42,806 nucleotides of DNA from Smittium culicis (taxonomy: Eukaryota > Kickxellomycota > Harpellomycetes > Harpellales > Legeriomycetaceae), in the NCBI GenBank assembly GCA_001970855.1, contig LSSN01000140.1:1-42806 (forward strand), read 5' to 3'. Numbering within the stretch: position 1 is the stretch's first letter; each line of letters begins with the position of its first letter. The notes beneath the pieces are model-generated. The model was not told the DNA's origin and searched no databases. It worked only from the letters and a program-made list of their open reading frames with translations. This document shows positions 34,701-42,806 of this stretch, piece after piece. Made by a program: the position numbers and the translations under genes.

Positions 34701-36347
34701 TCACGTCACAAAATGTCAACTTTTTTCTTATTAGAACAACTTTCTAATAATTCGATGGTAAATTTAATAGCCCATTAATTTAAAAACAAACTATTAGCGT
34801 TTTTAGCAGAAATAAAAAAAATCTTATATCCTGGTTCGATAATAGTTTTTATTCATAATTTTCATTTGTAGATCGATTTTTATATACCAATAAATAGTTA
34901 GAATTCACTATATATGGGAGATTCTTTACGAAGAAAGCGCTTTTATGTATATATAGTTACAGAATGAAATTTTATAATTAATTTTATACCAGTAATTAAA
35001 ATCTAGTATTCTTTTAGCAAATGATACTTTCAGAATTAGATGGATAATGGAAATGCCTTATAAATTCCGTCAATAATTTATGCAATTATTGAATTACCAA
35101 GCCAATATAATTAAACTGCAACAAAATGATATCTTCGTTTTAGAGTCCCTCAATTAAAATAAATTGAAAACATAATAGTTACCTAGATTATAAAAGCGGC
35201 TTTAATCAAGAAAATAGTTAAAAAATTATAATCTTTACTCGCAAGATAATAAAATTTTCAAATTTTTTTTGGGCATAATTTTAGTTCTCAGAAATCCTTA
35301 ATTATAATCAATAATGATAAAAGAATATAAAAAGATCTTGTACAAAATATTTAATTATAATTACATTTTTATAACGAACATATCTTATTAAAAATTTATT
35401 TCACTACATTAAATTTGCGTTAGAATAATATAGCAAAGATAGATATGGAATTTTTTTAGATTTACCAGTGACAAATATTTATTTAGTTCAATGTCCAAAG
35501 CCATGAAACAGAAACTACTGTTGCAAAAATTGTTAAATATTAAAATAAATATATCTACCTTATAGAATTTGTAGATGTATGATATTTCTAGAAAGCAAAT
35601 CATCAACTTGGTATTTTATTTTTTTTCATTTAACCCTTTCCCGTCCAACACTCTTTATAAAGTTCAATTTAATGATTCGTTTATGAATTAGTAGCAATTT
35701 TATTATTTGCTACTATTTTGCAATATACCAATATCATGTAAAATCTCGGAATTAATCGATTTTCATTGAATATAGTTTGCTATATTTGGTGGTCCAAAAA
35801 TAGTCTACCACCCGTGAATAGGATGAGCTTAATCGGATTAAGAACTTTCTTTGAGTACTAACATTTCAGACTTTATAAATTTTAATTCAACTGCAACCTA
35901 TTGGTATTAAGCCCAAAAGTATCATATTTTACAAATATCTATTAGTTTAACATGTATACATTAATTTAAGAGCCTATAAAAGCTGTTCATTACAACTCAA
36001 TTAAGCAAAACTTGTAAGCGATAAACTCTAACAAAAAAATTAAAAAAAAAAATTGTTAGCAATTATACACTAGTGTATTTTAGTTGAATGATAATTAAAT
36101 TTCCAATTCAATTTTCACCAGTAATTAATAATTAAAGATTTATTAGGATTATTTATTAGCAAATAGTAAATAGAAAAATCACCGAGAAAAAAAAATTAAT
36201 TAAACTCAGTGAATATTAACAAAATTTTCCTAATAAGGAAAAATAAGACATTTAGTGATGTGACTTTCAAAAATCTTACATTCTGATAGATTACTCTAAT
36301 TTAAACGATAAAACGAACATTATTATCAACGTGCAGCAATATTAAGG

Positions 36348-36582
36348 AGTAATTTTATGCATTTTTTTTTTTTTTTTTTTTTAAACACGGAATTTTATTG
36401 GTACGATAACAATAATAGAAAATACGCGGTAAATAAACTAAAAAAATAGAAATTCGGTGCAAGGCATAAAAAAAACTAATATTCTAATACTAATAAATTC
36501 CTCTGCCGGTCTACCGGCTGCGTACCTAAAGGGAAATGGGATCAATCTACCAACCGAAAGATCCACCAGTAATTTTATGCAT
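36348..36582 (-). mobile_element. Retroposed poly(A)-tailed insertion with 15-bp target-site duplication
   Basis: AGTAATTTTATGCAT occurs at 36348-36362 and again, identically, at 36568-36582. Between them on the minus strand is a 205-bp insert. It starts GGTGGATCTTTCGG at 36567, contains an AATAAA near 36398-36403 and ends in about 21 A (the T run 36362-36382). Poly(A) tail, upstream polyadenylation signal and flanking direct repeat together are the hallmark of LINE-mediated retroposition of an RNA. The first third is strikingly GC-rich for this region and includes a GCCGGT/ACCGGC hairpin. Its best open minus-strand frame (VDLSVGRLIPFPFRYAAGRP and onward) was not recognised as a known protein. 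It could be a 5'-truncated processed mRNA copy or a SINE. Confidence 0.85.
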
Positions 36583-37751
36583 CGCTCTTTAAAAGTAACT
36601 TGTAAGTATTTTTATTTGCACTTTTTTATTGATTTCTATTCATAGACATTTTTAGTCAACAATAAGGAAAAAAAATATACCTAAAAGAAAAATAAAAGAT
36701 ACAATCAATTTGACTGTTTTTTTTATTGCTCCATAGTTGAAATGTACCATGTTTCAATCTTAAGGTTTAATATACAACCAATAGCATAAAGGATATAGCC
36801 ACGTTTTGTGGAAACTGACATTGTATGTATTGTTTAATACCTTGGATAATTTTTAGCTTATCTAGAAATTTTAAAATCACAAATATCTCTTGCGTGCGAT
36901 GATTTTCTTTTTTCTTTCACATTTTCACAATCATCCCTGAGTATTATGAAATAGGATAGTTCATACGGTCAAATATATCAATATTGGATTGTATTTTTTT
37001 TAATATATGATATCTCTTATCTCTGTTGATTATTAGAGTCTCGAAAATCGATTCATTTTTTTTAGAATAAATTCATTACTGTACGCATTCTTATTCACCC
37101 GCATAAGTAATGAATGTATTAAAATGGAAATGCTGATCTTTTTTAGATATCATTTTTTCCCCTTGTCTCTACTATTAGAAATTTTTTTTTAAATAAGTCA
37201 CATAAATAAACAAAATCTAATCACAATAATCTCCTATATTTACTTGATATCAAGTGAACCTCCTCTCTACCTGATATGCTACATATTAATGGAATTAGTT
37301 ATTTTATTCATATAATTATATATAAGATTTTTTACGTTAGTTATGGATCAGTAAAAAAGATTAACAAATAGCTTGTGTTTGTTATCTTACCACGTGGGGG
37401 AACTGCTTGCACATATCTAAAATATCAATTATAGTATGAAATAACTGTAAACCCAGGTTTTAAGTGAATAATTACTTTAGATTTAATAATGTGCTTAAAT
37501 TAATAAGTCTCATTTTTTATGATTATTGACTAAAAAATAGTAAAAAAAATATAAAAAATTCCAGGAATTATAATATTGGCGCAAGTACACTAACTATACC
37601 ATAAAATTATTTGGTTAGTTGTTAAGAATATTATTTTAATGATAATTACATGATTAAAAAAAAAATTTATTAGAGTTATAACAAACTTACTGAGCAAAAA
37701 ATATATACAACAAACGTTAAACCAAGACAAATGTTTAACTAGAAATTTTTG

Positions 37752-37759
37752 TATAAAAA
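37752..37759 (+). promoter_or_regulatory. TATA box of the small membrane-protein gene
   Basis: TATAAAAA lies 230 bp before the ATG at 37982. The intervening leader is unusually C/T-rich for this region (CTCAATCCACTCTCGACATTC and similar), as expected for a transcribed leader with a start site about 30 bp after the TATA box. No intron signals were needed to connect them. Confidence 0.55.
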
Positions 37760-37981
37760 GACCTCAATCCACTCTCGACATTCGTATTTATTCATCAGCT
37801 CTACTACTAAATACTCAACTAAAATACTTTTCTCACCTCAAGAGCAGTTACTGCCCTATTACAACTTTCTAATCTACACCAAATACTTAATTTTTTTTTG
37901 AATTTTTCCTAGTTCACATACTAGGCTGTACGCTAAAAAGAACTACATACAGTACCCCTTACAAACTACAAAACCTTAAGA

Positions 37982-38242
37982 ATGGGAGAAAGCACTTCAA
38001 AAGTATTTGATAACTTTGAATCCAAATTTAGAATATTCTTCATTTTAAACATTGTGTCAACCGTTCTAACTTTGGTGTGTTCACTAATCGGATTATTTGA
38101 TAGCTTCGTTTTAGCATTAATCGTATTGATTGCAGCATTTGGATGCGTAATTGCTACTTTAGTATATTTCATCCTACTTTATAAATCTTCTATTAAAATG
38201 AGCAAGTTCCTAAAATCAAAATTTGCTTCGGAGCAGCCATAG
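37982..38242 (+). CDS. Small protein with two membrane segments, unknown function
   Basis: The 86-residue protein has two hydrophobic stretches, about residues 17-40 and 41-67, separated by a short FDS turn, then a basic tail (KSSIKMSKFLKSKF). This makes a hairpin membrane protein likely. The N-terminus MGESTS fits the N-myristoylation pattern (Gly2, Ser6). G+C and codon variety are clearly higher than in the surrounding AT desert, and the frame uses Ala, Gly, Val, Cys and Ser, unlike chance frames nearby. A TATA box lies 230 bp upstream and an AATAAA at 38376-38381 lies downstream. The ATG is preceded by AAGA, a fair start context. No similarity to a known family was recognised. This is the best candidate for a host gene in the window. 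Confidence 0.65.
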   Translation: MGESTSKVFDNFESKFRIFFILNIVSTVLTLVCSLIGLFDSFVLALIVLIAAFGCVIATLVYFILLYKSSIKMSKFLKSKFASEQP

Positions 38243-38841
38243 TTTCATCTCCTTTCCAAAATTGCATAAAGTCATGCTTTCTATTTTAATCACAGTATTT
38301 TATCTCTTCTTACTCGTAGTTTTATTTTTATTTACACGTACGCTTTAATATAATTACTCATAGCTTAATATTATTAATAAAAACATATTAAAATCGTTAA
38401 AGGGCTATTTTTAAATATAATTTCAAGATAAAAATTCTATAAAGTCTAAACAAAATTATGTTTCTCAAATCATTTTGAATATTTTTTTACCTAAATTATA
38501 ATCTGTACATATCTTGGTAGTTGATATTGCTTCTTTAACACAAAAATTAATAGCATAGCTGCTCATATTTACCAATGTTGAATAAGTAGTGTAAAATTTT
38601 ATCTTTCAGATTGATTTAGACATTATTCTTGATCATGTTACTGCTCTTTTATTAATACTAAATACTGGGTGAGAAATTAAATACCTATTTATAAGTCATT
38701 GATATTATAGATATTATAATCATAAGCTTATGACCTAAAATTCAATTTAAATAAAGTCTCAAAAAATCCTGGAAAGAAAAAAATCTAAAACAAAATCTAA
38801 AATATATGCACTTAAAATTTAATGAAAAAGATAACTTAAAA
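38243..38841. other. AT-rich spacer after the small gene
   Basis: Holds the probable 3' untranslated region of the small gene with AATAAA at 38376-38381. Beyond that nothing was recognised. Confidence 0.5.
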
Positions 38842-39077
38842 GAGCCAATAGAATTAGAGAATCTATAAAATTTTATTTATCTACTATTCACTTTTTTTTA
38901 CGCCCTTACTAAATAAAATATACTATAACCATCGAACACATCTCTCTCTCTCTCTTAGAAAAGTTTTTCCTGGGCGAGCCAATAGGATTAGAGAATCTAT
39001 AAAATTTTATTTCTTATCTACTATTCACTTTTTTTTACGCCCTTACTAAATAAAATTGACTATTACCTTCGAACACG
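38842..39077. repeat. About 100-bp block duplicated in tandem with 134-bp offset
   Basis: GAGCCAATA(G/A) followed by ATTAGAGAATCTATAAAATT, a CTACTATTCAC block, TTACGCCCTTACTAAATAAAA and (T/C)CGAACAC occurs at 38842-38940 and again at 38976-39077, with few differences. A CT dinucleotide run (38941-38954) and a short GAAAAGTTTTTCC segment lie between. It sits directly upstream of the LINE 5' UTR. The two copies could be 5' promoter monomers of the LINE, as known for some mammalian L1 families, or an unrelated local duplication. Confidence 0.8.
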
Positions 39078-39359
39078 TAGTCTATCGACTTTAACTTGTT
39101 AATACAACTTTGTTGACCTTGCCAAGAGCTACATTTTGGTAAAAGTTTGGTCTCTTTAGACAAAGTTTAACTATTGCAATTAAATTGTAAGTGCCCAAGT
39201 TTGGTGCACGGGTTTAATTAGCCAAATAGAGAAAAAAAAAGTGCGTAAATCGCCGAATTTAACGAATTTGATTATTTCGACTAGTTTGCGACACAAAAAA
39301 AAACTAAAAAAATAAAAAAATAAATAAAAGCACAAAAAAAAACATCAATTTAATTAACT
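39078..39359 (+). promoter_or_regulatory. 5' UTR of the right LINE copy
   Basis: Aligns with the minus-strand leader of the left copy (2216-2515) through TTAATACAAC, CAAGAGCTAC, CCAAGTTTGGTGCACG and AAAAAAAGTGCG blocks. It ends in a long A-rich stretch before the ORF1 ATG. Conservation of untranslated sequence between two otherwise decayed and diverged copies supports a regulatory role, most likely an internal promoter. No start site can be fixed. Confidence 0.75.
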
Positions 39360-40265
39360 ATGGTCATTAGAAAGCCCGTAAAACGTGCTAGAACCTTATT
39401 TAGCGACGTTTTGAAGGGGAATGACCCTCATTGCCCCATAAATGAGTTACAAAACAGCAAAGCTGCTGATTATACTAGGGTCAATAACCAACATAGGCTA
39501 AACCATGATCCCAGATCACAATTGAACAACAAAAAAATGCAAAAAAGCTCAGCTAAAAAAACCCTCGCAGGAAAAAAAGGAAATCTGACTGATATGAGTA
39601 TGTATAAGGAGGTTTCCATCAAGCACGTGCTTTTTGGAGGTGAAATGACCTGCCTTAAGAAGTTCTGCACTGGTGGCTCCGACATGAAAGTCGGCTGCTC
39701 ATGGGCCCAATTCAAAGGGAACCACATCGACGCCCTTGAGGTCATATTCAGTGCGCTTAAAGACGTGTCGTACATTAGACAGGACGACCATCGCGCCGGC
39801 ACAACATATATGATTTTTAATAGCATAAAAGAAGCGAACAATCTAATTTCTACGAAACTTGTCTATGACGACAAGCCAATAGACCTATACCAGACAGTGA
39901 AAATCGAGGAGGATATCACTGTAGTAAAGACCCCTAACTTCAGGGATGTAGGAATCGAACCAATGGCCAAGCTAATTCTAAAAGAGCTCGGACCTTGGTG
40001 TGAAATCAAGGATATCAGCGCTTGGCGCCGATTCGACAAAAACCAGTACCTCCCATATGGGATCAAAGTACTTGTTATAAAAAATAACATGGAGGTCGAC
40101 CTCCCAAGCTTCCTCGACCATGAAAATAGTAAAATAAACATTTTTTACAAGGGATGTAAAGAGGCATGCAGCTACTGCAAGGAAGCCGGGCACTGGAAAT
40201 CTGAGTGTCATAAAATCAAGAAAAATCAAATTAAAAAAATGCACGTGAGAACATGCAGAAGCTAA
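39360..40265 (+). CDS. LINE ORF1, first part with CCHC zinc knuckle
   Basis: 301 residues from the ATG right after the A-rich leader. The N-terminus is basic (MVIRKPVKRAR). The middle (about residues 80-260) has conserved blocks shared with the left copy: GGSDMKVGCSWAQFKG, IDLYQTVKIEED, ISAWRRF and LPYGIKVLV. The C-terminal part carries one zinc knuckle, CSYCKEAGHWKSEC, at residues 270-283 (C-x2-C-x4-H-x4-C). LINE ORF1 proteins bind the element RNA and form the particle with ORF2 protein. The frame ends at TAA 40263-40265, overlapping the next frame by 13 bases in the -1 phase. The same frame change is seen in the left copy at the same place. Confidence 0.85.
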   Translation: MVIRKPVKRARTLFSDVLKGNDPHCPINELQNSKAADYTRVNNQHRLNHDPRSQLNNKKMQKSSAKKTLAGKKGNLTDMSMYKEVSIKHVLFGGEMTCLKKFCTGGSDMKVGCSWAQFKGNHIDALEVIFSALKDVSYIRQDDHRAGTTYMIFNSIKEANNLISTKLVYDDKPIDLYQTVKIEEDITVVKTPNFRDVGIEPMAKLILKELGPWCEIKDISAWRRFDKNQYLPYGIKVLVIKNNMEVDLPSFLDHENSKINIFYKGCKEACSYCKEAGHWKSECHKIKKNQIKKMHVRTCRS

Positions 40266-40916
40266 AATTCAGCTTTAACAGCTCCAACGCCGAAGCACCA
40301 CCGGTATCAGCCGCTCCTCAAACTGATGATTCCAAATCAGTGATCGCAGAAGCTCAACCCAGCACAAAGACGGTTGAGAAGTCAAAAATCATCAACGATA
40401 CTGAAGTATCAACCAATGATGAAGATGCAACAGCCAAACCGGGCACCATAAATCGCCTGAGGGGCACCGTAGGCTTGAAAAAACCCCCCGCCAGCTCATT
40501 AAATGCTGCTGTGATGCCTCGCAGCTCTAATGAAAAAGTATCATCAGATAATGATACCGAGTCTGACGGCAGTGATGATGACAATCATCAACCTATAATC
40601 AAAAGAACAGCCAAATCATCTATTAATAGTGATGATTTCTCCGATATCTCGGTAGATAGTGATGTGAGCTCCCCAATGGAGATCAAAAAAGAGTTCATAT
40701 CACCGAATCTCAGCCCTAATAACGAATCTGATGGGAATAGCCCCCCCATCAGCGCACGCATTGATGGCAGCAAAAGCCAGAATGGGGCAAATATCAGAGC
40801 AAGCGTTTAATAACTACGTATCAAATGTAGATAAGGCGCCGCCAGGAAACAGTATAGCTGCTATAGAGCATGAATCTGACGCCGAACATCAGGAAATCTC
40901 TGATATAGAGTACTGA
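40253..40916 (+). CDS. LINE ORF1, C-terminal Ser/Asp-rich part, -1 frame, with a C7 frameshift
   Basis: From ATG 40253 the frame encodes an Ala/Ser/Asp-rich, acidic, probably disordered region with blocks shared with the left copy (LKKPPAS, KVSSDNDTESD, SPMEIKKE, ESDGNSPP). At a run of seven C (40741-40747) the homologous text changes to the +1 frame and continues with QAFNNYVSNVDKAPPG to TGA at 40914-40916; the left copy has no break there. The unshifted frame ends at 40810. Either this is the tail of ORF1 joined by -1 frameshifting at the A7 run 40233-40239, or a separate protein started at 40253. The acidic repeats have no recognised domain. Confidence 0.7.
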
Positions 40917-40962
40917 TGTCATAATTACTTTAATATACATACAATATGAATCAGAAAACTTG

Positions 40963-42806
40963 AAAAAAAATTATAAAATTTCAAAAATTCCAAAAAAATC
41001 TCAGAAAAAATATCGATAAATTCTTGGCTTTCAACTTCCAAGAGCTCAAAAAAGATACTGTAAAAAGGTGCATTGTGCTAAATAGCACCCTAAAAGACCA
41101 TCAGTTTACAGTAAAAAAAATCAGACAACGTAACGGTCAATGGAGGCACGAAATTCACTCCATTGACCACCAAAAAATCAACTTATCAAAAACCGAAATA
41201 AAATCAATTGAAAAAGCTCTGGGCGCAAAAATTAGGCGCGAAAAAAATTAAAAATTTCGATCCGCTAATTTAAGTGGCCAAAAAAAACAAAAAATTAATT
41301 ACTCAAAAAACAACACTCTGACGGTTATGACCTACAATATACGAGGCACAAAGAGTGTAAAAGAAGAATTTGAGCACTATCTGAATTTTTCAAAGTCGGA
41401 TAGTGCTAAGCCCGATATCCTGGCACTCCAGGAAACATTTTTAACGAAAAAAACTTACCGCTGCCGCATACCAGGATACACCTGTATAGAGGCCAAAGCC
41501 GACCACGCCAGGGGCGGTACCGGTGTACTATTAGCAATAAAAAATAATATTGGACTAGAAATTAGCGAATTTAAAGACGCGCCAACTTGGCTATCTGGGA
41601 TAGTCTCTGGGCGTACCAAAAATGGTGATAAATTAGAGCTTTTGGTCACAAATGTGCACTTCCCAAACGCTGGAATTCGCAAAAAGCGAGAGATTTCCGA
41701 GCTTTTGGACCACTATAATAATTTCAATAAAAAATTTAAAAAGCACACACTGCTGGGGGAAAACAATATGGATACATCGGCCTCAAAAAAGTTTACTCTG
41801 AAGCTTGGAACTGGGTTCCAACATGCAAAATTGACCAACTCGACCGGGTCGAGGTACAATAAGAGCACTGTGGGCCGGATGATCAACCACGTATACTATG
41901 CTGAACTCAACAGCCGACCCAACACGTGCACCGTAAACCGATATTTGGATCTCTCCGACCACATGCCGATCACAGCACAGTGGATTTTGGACGCTCTCGA
42001 GGTACCGGCGAAAAAAATCAAAAACCAACGCGAAAAAATTATCATTGGCTGTTTATAATTTCTTCAGCCATAACCGATTTACAGTGCTAACCGAAACAGA
42101 AATGGGCCTAAATGAGCTTTGCATCAGTCTAATCGATACTGTTTGGGATCAATCTGCTCGACTATGTGCGCTGGATGCACCGGGAGAAACCATAAAAACT
42201 GTGCTGTCAAAGATAACCCTCAAAAAAATGAAAAAGCGATGAAAAAATTCCGAAAATTGACAAAGAATAATTGCCCAATCACCGATTATATCAAATCCAA
42301 TTCGAATGCAAATCGATCAATTAAGGCCGATAGAAAAGCCTAGCATGCCAAAAGACTTAAAAAAATCGCCGATCAGATTCTGAACAACGATTCAAAATCC
42401 TATTGGCGTTATATCAAATCTTACACTGGGAAATCGTTCCAAAGCATCGCCGATAGCCCGGTGTACGATAAATTTAAAAATTTAACTACTGAAAAACATG
42501 AAAAAATAAAAATCTGGACAAATCATTTTGGAGATCTAGCCAAAGACACAACTGGGAACAGCCGATGTTCCAATAAGTGGGAAAATCTTATCTCTAGCGA
42601 CTGTGACTATTACCCAGAGTGTGATAGCACTATTTTATGGTCAGATATTACTGATGCACTTCGTGATACACCTAACAACAAGGCTCCGGGAGCTGATGGT
42701 GTACCATCTGAGGTATGGAAACTGGTGATGACCGAGCCATCACCTACATCTTCACTAGCTAAATTAATAAATAAAATCATCAATATTATGTATGATACTG
42801 AAAATA
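40963..42806 (+). pseudogene. LINE ORF2: basic N-terminus, EEP endonuclease, start of RT, with breaks
   Basis: The frame opens after a TGA at 40960-40962 without an ATG and encodes the same basic segment as the left copy (QELKKDTVKR, WRHEIHS). A TAA at 41249-41251 interrupts it. The EEP domain (41327-42058, 243 codons from its own ATG) has TYNIRG, ALQET, GGTG, NVHFPN, GENNMD and SDHMPI. The usual Asp positions of the GD-x-N and the later I-D blocks read Glu and Asn. Frame changes near 42010-42040 and at an A7 run near 42229-42235, and a TAG at 42341, lead to a linker and then NNKAPGADGVPSEVWK (42674-42721), the conserved entry block of LINE reverse transcriptases. The window ends before the RT active site. 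Confidence 0.85.

Larger units (their letters stand above)
18603..37740. other. Long, extremely AT-rich, almost gene-free region
   Basis: About 19 kb with very low G+C and dense stops in all frames. The few longer frames (near 24.1, 24.7, 31.4 and 35.5 kb) consist of Ile, Leu, Phe, Tyr, Lys and Asn only and look like chance. No tRNA or rRNA was recognised. Exceptions noted separately are the fossil near 22.4-22.7 kb and the retroposed insertion at 36.36-36.57 kb. A nine-C run sits at 28993-29001 and a TAGTAGCAA/TTGCTACTA inverted repeat at 35689-35715. This resembles an AT-isochore or a mutation-decayed repeat region. Confidence 0.6.
38842..42806 (+). mobile_element. LINE (non-LTR retrotransposon), right copy, continues past the window
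   Basis: Duplicated 5' block, 5' UTR, ORF1 with CCHC knuckle, and ORF2 with EEP endonuclease and the beginning of RT occur in the order typical of LINEs with an APE-type endonuclease. The copy is younger-looking than the one at the left edge in ORF1 but has nonsense and frameshift mutations in both ORFs. Several of the shifts sit in homopolymers (A7, C7), so some may be assembly errors. The clade (Tad, Jockey or other) cannot be named without the RT domain. Confidence 0.88.

Noticed and set aside
34820..34850. GGTTCGAT, considered as a tRNA B box
   Set aside because: No A box or cloverleaf could be drawn around it.
36457..36645. Plus-strand 62-codon frame and a GTAAGT that could be a 5' splice site
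   Set aside because: The frame crosses the boundary of the retroposed insertion and its target duplication, so it is not a native exon. The insertion reads on the minus strand.
1..42806. CRISPR arrays, bacterial defence systems or biosynthetic clusters
   Set aside because: No regularly spaced repeats with spacers, no operons and no such genes. The short tandem repeats present are minisatellites of 10-33 bp.

Overview
The window looks like a repeat-rich nuclear segment of a eukaryote. The evidence is two copies of a poly(A)-type LINE (non-LTR retrotransposon), two Ty3/gypsy elements, an IS630/Tc1/mariner-type transposase fossil, a poly(A)-tailed retroposed insertion with a target-site duplication, CCCTAA (TTAGGG-type) telomere-like motifs and long gene-empty AT-rich DNA. 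Nothing bacterial was recognised (no operons, Shine-Dalgarno patterns or tRNA/rRNA clusters). An AT-rich early-diverging fungus or fungus-like parasite would fit, but no host marker gene proves this.

Layout. 1-2515 is a LINE copy read on the minus strand: ORF2 start with an endonuclease domain at the window edge, a broken ORF1, then the 5' UTR. About 2940-6640 is a heavily decayed Ty3/gypsy element on the minus strand (gag, protease, RT, RNase H), interrupted between RT and RNase H. 6650-9580 has no confident gene and includes a GC-balanced block at about 7060-8060. 9576-9675 holds four 25-bp units with a telomere-like core. 10081-10195 holds four CCAAT-like units of about 31 bp, just upstream of a far better preserved plus-strand Ty3/gypsy element (gag 10239-11393, pol 11474-14020, broken integrase to about 14668). 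A cluster of strong hairpins follows at 14797-14931. 16960-17625 is a dead transposase that runs straight into a (CTAAGA)n satellite containing a 438-bp assembly gap (17762-18199).

From about 18.6 to 37.7 kb the DNA is extremely AT-rich and almost featureless. The exceptions are a weak transposase-like fossil near 22.4 kb and a 205-bp retroposed insertion at 36363-36567, which has a poly(A) tail, an AATAAA signal and a perfect 15-bp target-site duplication. The only credible host gene is at 37982-38242, encoding an 86-residue protein with two membrane segments behind a TATA box.

From about 38.84 kb to the right edge lies the second LINE copy, on the plus strand: a duplicated block, 5' UTR, ORF1 with a CCHC knuckle, and ORF2 with endonuclease and the start of RT. 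The two LINE copies are clearly the same family. Comparing them shows a conserved 5' UTR, a conserved basic N-terminal part of ORF2 that lacks an ATG, and a -1 frame change at the same seven-A run in ORF1 of both. The LINE machinery is the natural candidate for having made the 36.4-kb retroposed insertion.
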